In this document: positions 57,240 through 64,000 of the stretch, piece by piece
How positions within the stretch are numbered: position 1 is the first letter of the stretch
How the letters are laid out: every line of letters starts with the position of its first letter
Source: Hevea brasiliensis
Taxonomy: Eukaryota; Streptophyta; Magnoliopsida; Malpighiales; Euphorbiaceae
Assembly (NCBI RefSeq): GCF_030052815.1
Contig: NC_079507.1
Span: 57,539,119 to 57,603,118 of the forward strand
Reading direction: 5' to 3'
Length of the DNA stretch: 64,000 bases
Notes under the pieces: generated by a model
Seen by the model: only the letters and a program-made list of their open reading frames with translations
Told to the model about the DNA's origin: nothing
Database searches by the model: none
Made by a program: the position numbers and the translations under genes

Positions 57240-60200
57240 TGTAACACCCTCACCCGACTATAGTGTAGCCGAGCAAGGCATGCTACAATCGGTACCGGAG
57301 CACTCTAACTTATCTTTATTTTTTTTTAATAATTTTGAATTCGTTTAATTTAATATCAATTATTTTTTGACGGAGAAACCAGTGGAGTTTCCCCTATTTT
57401 ATTATCGTTTGGCATATTTCAATATTCACCTGTTTAAAATTCAACAATATTTTAAAATAAAAATCTCATCCATGCTAATCATAATTATCTCATCAATCAT
57501 TCTCATAATTTTCTCATATTTCAAATCTCATCCATACATTTTAATTTCATAATCATTTTCATACTCATATCATCATTTGAAAAATCATTATGTAATTCAA
57601 ATCTATACTCATTTGTACAAATTCATCCATGCTCCATTCTTATAGCAAAATTCTCAAATTTGCATTAATTTACATCATTTGCAATAATTAAATAAATCCT
57701 TAATTTACATGATATACAAATTAATTACAATTTGCTAATTTACATTACAATATAAGAAATAAATAACATACACAAAATACATGATATGCTTAATGTGAGC
57801 CTTATCTACATGCATTGCTAAGGATGTGACAACCTTGAACGCTCTGCAGATTAGAACTCCAAAATCTCTGTTTAGTATTTGTTGGGCTTTAATTTCAATA
57901 CTTGCGCGAGGAAACAATTCCATCGCGCTAAGCATTGCTGCTTAGTGGTGCAATAATATAACAAGGAAATAATATACAAATAAAGATAGAAATAAAACAT
58001 AATTTAGATAATTAAGATTTATTTATACTTCACACGCGGTTTTTAAAATTTAATATGTTTTATCCTAATTTAGTCTTCTTTGGAAGTGTTTATTTCGCCA
58101 ATATACAGTAATAATGTACATAGAAAAATGATCTAAAAATAATAAATTTATGCTTATATTATCATGTAAGTCACATTTGCAATATTTATGTGTGTTATAA
58201 TTTTCTTTGCTAATCTTTTAGCATTTTCTCAATACTTTCTAGGTTGTCTCAGATTATTTCATAATAAGTAAATTTTAATATCGGTCCAGTTCATTTCAAT
58301 TATTTCTAATAAATAAATATTCTAATTTTTTTTTAGGTCATCTTACTCATTTATTTAATTTCTAATATTTTTAATTACTAATATTCTTAACTTATTTCAA
58401 TAAATTTCACTGCCCAAGTAACCTATGACAGGCTGACTAAACTGGATAACGGGTCATTGGCACTGGACACCGCAGTGCCTCGGGCCGTCATACCATGGGA
58501 CGCAAAACGTCAACCACGTATGCAGTCAGTATGGCTAAAAAGCCATAATAACATATAATCGGGTATTAAGCCATGAATGCGGGCATAAAGCCATGAATGT
58601 GGGCATAAAGCCATGAATGCAAGCATAAAGTCTTTCGCAGTACTGCTAAAACAATACCCTATTGGCATGCCAATCTATCCAATCTGACACACATGTCTAG
58701 GCAATACAAGGGCACATAATATCATTAAATATTAATATATTGTATTTTATAACTTTATTATTTCATGACAAATTTCATAATTTATACATTCATTATAATA
58801 TTCATACATTCCTTACATCATTCATATTGATCACAATTCACATTCATTTGATCTACCATTCAAATTCAAAACATCTTTCCTTTCTCTCTTGATAGGAACC
58901 TAAATCCCAAATTACACTTTTATCACATTTATTCATTCAACAATCTATTCATGTAAAGTACATTTCATACTTCAAGTTGTATTGCTAATAGATTATGAAC
59001 TCCATTGGTGTTGGGAGTATAAGTCTCAATTACAAAATTTTTGGTATTCATTAAGTCATTCAAATTCACCAATTACAATATATATTTATACAATACTCAT
59101 AATGACTTCTTTAATTTTTTTTATTATTTCTTATGTCTTTAAGGTTACTATTTACACATTACTATTCATTCAAATTGTTGACTTTTCATATATAATAGGT
59201 GTGTTAATTCCAATTGCACTAAGATTCCACATTTTTTGTTCTAAATTTGTTGGCATTGATTGCCAATTGCAATTCAAAGCCTTCTAAAAGTATTTCCAAA
59301 TTTTCAGTTTTTATATCCTATGTTTACTGTTTCATTGGTCTATGCTAAAGTGAGAATTTGGCTAATCTTTCTTCATGAAAGTTGTTCATTTATGTATCTA
59401 GTTTAATTTCTTTTTTGAATCACTCCATTTGGAGTTTTGTAGCTCAAGTTATGATCAAATAACCATAACTGGTTCATTTCCTAGTTCTGGTTCCTTAGCT
59501 AGGCAGATTTTGTAGTTACACTTTACAAATTTTATTGACTAAGTTGTAGTCACATTTAGGTCTAGTACTCTTCATAGAATTTGTTTCCCTATGTCTTATG
59601 GTCACTCAAAATTTTGAATCACAATTTTTCAAGTTTTTTAGAATTTATTATACCAATTTAATTGGCCTAAACTCCAGTACCCTATGTCTTCAGGGTCCAG
59701 ATTCAGGTCAGTGAGTACGAGTGGATTTTTAGGGTTCTTACATTCATAATTTGAGGAAGGTTTCTAAAACAAAGTTAGATCCCTCTATCTTAGGATTCTG
59801 AAAACGTATGGCTCATCCTAAATGGAGTTTCCTAGTGGAAGATATGCTATAAAAACTAATCCGGGGTCAGATGAAATTGGGTAAATTTCCAAGTTTGGAT
59901 GTACTAAGTTCTTTTAAGCATTTGACCTAATTCCTTTGGGTTCTGGGTTTTGGTCATAATACAAATATTGTAGAGCTATGTCTTATAAAAATTTTCCCAT
60001 TGGTTTCATTGCATTTAAATTTTTATAGACCAAGTTATGGCTATTTTGCCAAAACTGGTCGGGTAGTCTATGTCCAGAAAATTCTGGGCAGAATGGTTCA
60101 GGTCAGTTTGGTGTCCTAATTTGAGTCAACAATTTCATTAGGTTAGAAGCATTTATGGGCTTGGTGTTCTCAATGAAAGTTGTAGTGCTATATCTAATCT

Positions 60201-61589
60201 TTCCAATGTATAAAAGTCAGGTCATTTGGACCTGTCTAAAGAGAGTTATGGCCAAATGAACATGTGCTGTTCATTTGGTCATTTTTCTGGGTTCAGTGTT
60301 TGGATATCCGGATTGGACCAGCAAATTGGTCAACTTATGGACAGAATTTGAACAGGGTTTCTTCATGAAAAATGGGGCATTTTGAGTCTAGTTTCACCTC
60401 CAATTGGCCTCATACCAATTGGAGTCACGCAACTTCAGTTATAGGTCAAAAAATACCCTAGACTCATAGGTCCGAATTTCCTGCATAAGAGAAGCACTCC
60501 CAATTTTCAATTCCACCCAACTTCCAAACTTTAATTCACATTTATATCACTTCTACTAGTCAATAATCAACCTCAACATCATCAAATTCAAGTCACAACA
60601 CGAAATTCCATATTTGAGCAAACCCTAAATCAACTTGCATAAATTTTAAATTCTAAGAGAATTTCTAGCACTAACCTTATTCTTCTAGCTCCAAGCAACC
60701 TTCAATCGACCCAACACTTGATTCACCTCTTTGGGGCTGCCAACCAGATTTTCCTTTCACTTTTCTTCCCACTTTCCTTGGGTTTTATGGCTGGCTATGG
60801 AGGTTTATCAAGGCTGCCAACTATTTTTGTGAAGGAAGGTAATGATTTGGAAGCTTGAAATGGTGTTTTAATGATAGGAAAATGAAAGAATTTGAGAGGA
60901 AATGGAGAAAGAGAGGGTTGGACAGGAGAATGCTGGAGAAGAAAATGGATTTTTCATTTTTTTTTACTCATTTATCTCCTTTTTATTTGTTTATTAAATG
61001 GTTGTCTCATGGTGATTGGTGGAGAGTTGATGTCATCCTATGTCATAAATCTAATTTAATTCCATTTTCTTTTTTTTTTCTTTTCTACTCAATTTCAATT
61101 TAATTTTTAGCAATATTTATTCATATTTTGTGTCATAATAATTATTTACTTAACCCGACAAGTCGACCAAAAATCACCTCCGAAGGCGAAATGACCGAAA
61201 TGCCCTCCGTTTGGCTTAACAGACTAAAATTATCTGTACCGATTGAAAAATTTTTCTAAGCCCTTTCTTGGCATTCGAATGCCATAGAAACCTCAATGAC
61301 TCTTCTTTGGAGTCATAAAAATTATTTTATGAATTTTCTCCCAGGTCTAGGGCTTCTAGTTGAGAAAATCACAACTTCCCACTGGGTTACCCATCGCTAG
61401 GGTAACGGCTCATTTAACTTGGTTGTATTTTATTGCTAAAATTTTTTCTAAATTTTTCTTATTAATATTTGAGTTATTTATGACTCCTCACTCTAGTCTA
61501 ATTATTTTTCCAGACGTTCTAGTTGTCCGGACCGACACTAGTCACCGGAACAGTAGAATGTGCGGAATTGTTACAGTGAGGGTGTTACA
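57240..61589 (-). mobile_element. Element C: antisense solo LTR of the element A group, 4350 bp
   Basis: Termini TGTAACACCCTCAC and GTGAGGGTGTTACA are inverted, and ATAAT flanks both sides. Read on the minus strand it follows the element A LTR from end to end, including the start (TGTAACACCCTC...TCCGGACAACTAGAACGTCTGG), CGGTACAGATAA and GGGCATTTTGGTCATTTC, but with clear divergence. No internal region, primer-binding site or coding domain is present, so it is a solo LTR. It holds a 20-bp tandem repeat (AAGCCATGAATGCGGGCATA) three times at about 58569-58630. Confidence 0.9.
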
Positions 61590-61594
61590 ATAAT
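61590..61594. other. Target-site duplication of element C, right
   Basis: ATAAT, matching 57235-57239. Confidence 0.9.
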
Positions 61595-62743
61595 TGTAAT
61601 AAAATTATCAGGTGAGCCGAGATAACCTTCCTCCTCCGCCTAGCCACCACAGTGACTTCGGTTAAGTTTGTGAGTAAAATATTAATTTTAATTGTAATTT
61701 TGATATTATTATATGTTCAAGCATGCCCATACATCACTTATAAATATGTATCTATGTAGTTAAACACTAGGCACGTTTTATATTGCATTCATAATTGTTA
61801 AAGTGCCATGGATGTTGTTTGTGGTAATTTGGAGCAGTGTGTGTGCATGGCGTGCGTGTGGTATGGTATTGGATATGGACAGGACAGGTAAACACGGCTT
61901 GAGAGACACTCGCTGGGACCCGGTCCTTCAGGGTAGACACGGCTTGAGAGACACTCACTGGAACCCCACATTTGGTTTATTAAGCGAAAGTCCGCCTTGA
62001 GAGACACTCGCTAGCAGAGGTTGGATTAAGAGGGCTGTATAGGGGATCAGCTCCCATATATATATATATATATATTATTTAACAGTGTTGGGTGTGTGAG
62101 TGCTCAAAATTGCCTTTTTGCTATTATGATATGAAAATTATGACGATGTTGCATTTCACTCCACAAGGTACATTAGCTTTAGATAGTTATAGAGATTATG
62201 GTTAAAATTGTTATTTTACTCTCTGAGTTGAACGCTCACTCCTGTTCATCTATTTTTTCAGGCTACAGGAGGATTATTTGTTGTGGCTAACCTACTCTTC
62301 TTCTTCGCAGGTCCATTAATAGTATTTAATGTATTTTGTACAATTGAGTTAAATTTTAGACTTCACATGTGTTAGAAGCACTTATTTTTATTTTGGGCCT
62401 ATATTATAAAAGTTATGTTGGACCTGTAAAATTATTAACTGTATGCATGATGGGATTGGATGAGGGAGCTGAGCTCCTATTTGAGTTATGACATTTTGAT
62501 TATGTGGAGGGTGAGCTGAGCTCCCCAATTTATTATATATTGTATTTACAGGTCGGGCGAGTCAAAAACTCCCCGTTGAATGGTCCATTTTATGGTCGGA
62601 CTCTATCTGGTTGAATTCTTGAAATTGAGCCCAAATGGGCCTTAGAGTTGGATTGAGGAATAGATAGGCTTACTACGGGCCTCGAGGATTTTAGGCTAGC
62701 CTAGGTCTTAGTGCCGGTCCGGCCCATAGGTTTGGTCGTGACA

Positions 62744-64000
62744 AGAGTGGTATCAGAGCTTAGGCTTTAGATTCATGGGAAAGTGTGCACCTAGAGTTGT
62801 CACATGCGGAGTATAGGATTCTATTTCTTCTTTTTTTTTGTAATTCTTCATTTCTAGATTCTGTGTTATTCCTCAGTTAATATAAGAGTGCTTCAGTTTA
62901 GCACCTCAGTTTGTGAAGTACATAGAAATGTGAAATAAAGTTAGCAGACATGTTGAGGTCTATCATGGAAATACGTTCTCCAAGAAACACTATATTTCTA
63001 TCAGTATGGGTCTAAGTGTTGTGCCTATCTGGTGCTAGGCACGAGTATATAAAGGTGAGTTTTGATAGTATAATTGCACTAGATAAGGGTGAGGATACCA
63101 CTCCTGGCAATCATCAGTGGATGACCCAATCAGAGTAAGTTTATGATAATAGTAGATTCAAGAGAGATAAGAGATTAAGAGACCTAGTCTGTCAGGACGT
63201 ATCGTAGTAAATATACAATGTTCTCGATGTCTGCTCTGTAAGCTGCATATTACAGTACTGACATGGGATTACTGTGTAAAGCTGCGTGCATCCCCGTGGT
63301 GCTCTATAATGAAGGTGTTTGCAGATGGCCTCTGTTTTGGTACAATTATGCCAGAACAGAGTTCTATATCTACAGAGGAGTTAGGAACTCCAAGTTAGAG
63401 ATCTAGAGTTAGAATATTGAAAGGTCACAGTTGGGTGGTAACTAGAGTCAATGACTCGGTTACCCTAGCATGAGCTCGAGTTACATCAAGAGTTGCCATT
63501 AGACCAGAGGTTGCGGATTAGTTGCAAAGTAAAGGTGACATCTATAGAGTGAGACCATCTGGTCCTCAGTATGAAATTTTGGATGATTTTTACAGTACGA
63601 CAGATGTTTTGGTTAGAGCTTAGTGAGAATAGTATACCCTGTGTGTATCAGCAAGGTGTAAAGTACAACCCTACTACCTAGAGAAGGTCAGAACTATGAA
63701 TTGATGATTTACAGAGCTATGATATGATAAGAGAGTCCTTAATTTGACATGGTTTTAGCAAGGCGGTAAATATAGTACCTCTGTTGCAGTAAGTTAGGGT
63801 ATAGTCCTATCTTTTCAGAAGGGATAGAAGGTTATTACTGATAATGATGACTTATAGAATAGTGTCCCAGATGGGACTGTTGCGTGATATAGAGAGTTGT
63901 TAGCTCAGGTGTTCTGGAGAGGGTACAAGTTCCACGTAGGAATCATAAGATATAAGATCAAGATGTATGTAAGCCTTTAAATTGAATGACGGGTTTGGAT
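62744..64000 (+). mobile_element. Element B internal region (continues past the window)
   Basis: Four bases after the LTR comes a tRNA-iMet primer-binding site, TGGTATCAGAGCT (62748-62760), then a Gypsy-like leader. Over the next 1.24 kb no open frame longer than about 60 codons and no gag motif were found. The element may have a long leader, a decayed gag, or be a non-coding LARD-type derivative. Its coding part, if any, lies to the right. Confidence 0.75.

Larger units (their letters stand above)
55759..62743 (+). mobile_element. Element B: 5' LTR of a second Gypsy family, split by element C
   Basis: Starts TGTAACAACCC and ends TTTGGTCGTGACA. Without element C and one target duplication it is about 2630 bp. 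A GC-rich block (56050-56570) holds a perfect 9-bp palindromic arm pair (CGATCCGAC-C-GTCGGATCG, 56450-56468). A minirepeat CTTGAGAGACACTCGCTGG occurs three times at 61898, 61943 and 61996; the related fragment at 5743-6656 has only one. The antisense open frame at 56050-56385 is within the LTR and matches nothing I know. Confidence 0.85.

Noticed and set aside
58555..58630. A CRISPR-like array of three 20-bp repeats
   Set aside because: The units are directly adjacent with no unique spacers; it is a minirepeat in a plant LTR.
59000..61600. Short frames such as 58982-59287, 60855-61103 and 61360-61593
   Set aside because: All fall inside the solo LTR (element C) on the strand opposite to its transcription.
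52948..62760. tRNA genes at the TGGTATCAGAGC sites
   Set aside because: These are 12-nt primer-binding sites complementary to tRNA-iMet, with no cloverleaf around them.

Overview
This window is nuclear DNA of a flowering plant, almost certainly a eudicot. It has GT-AG introns, AT-rich intergenic deserts, many microsatellites, Ty1-copia and Ty3-gypsy LTR retrotransposons primed by tRNA-iMet, and genes of plant-only families. The protein matches feel closest to woody Malpighiales such as Euphorbiaceae, but that is an impression from memory and was not computed.

Left third (1-18 kb): the start of an OBERON3-type PHD-finger gene runs off the left edge on the minus strand. A degraded Copia element (3879-6897) follows; it has lost its integrase and reverse transcriptase and is interrupted by an antisense fragment of a Gypsy LTR. 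Next comes a short poly(A) retroposon with target-site duplications. Two minus-strand host genes follow: a two-exon gene for a bL28m-type mitochondrial ribosomal protein, and a single-finger C2H2 repressor of the ZFP4 type.

Middle (18-45 kb): about 10 kb of AT-rich DNA with no recognisable gene, then an 11-coding-exon gene for the cytokinin receptor histidine kinase AHK4/CRE1/WOL (29234-35563). All splice phases close and give a 1015-residue product. Downstream are a candidate solo LTR (37002-38747), a 230-bp tandem array, an EG45/plant natriuretic peptide-like secreted protein gene (41597-42366), and a dead BAHD acyltransferase exon.

Right third (45-64 kb): a broken endogenous caulimovirid fragment (movement-protein region), then a nest of LTR retrotransposons that fills the rest. 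Element A (from 49287) is a Gypsy element with 3.66-kb LTRs whose pol has been deleted. Element B, a second Gypsy family, is inserted in A's 3' LTR. Element C, a 4.35-kb antisense solo LTR related to A, is inserted in B's 5' LTR with a perfect 5-bp target duplication. The B-LTR fragment inside the Copia element supplies the empty target site for C.

The most unusual structure lies just inside element A. A Cassandra-type TRIM (internal domain plus one LTR carrying a 5S rRNA-like Pol III promoter) sits exactly between two tRNA-iMet primer-binding sites. This looks like a chimera made by recombination or template switching at the shared primer-binding site. The host genes are individually regulated and form no operon-like unit.
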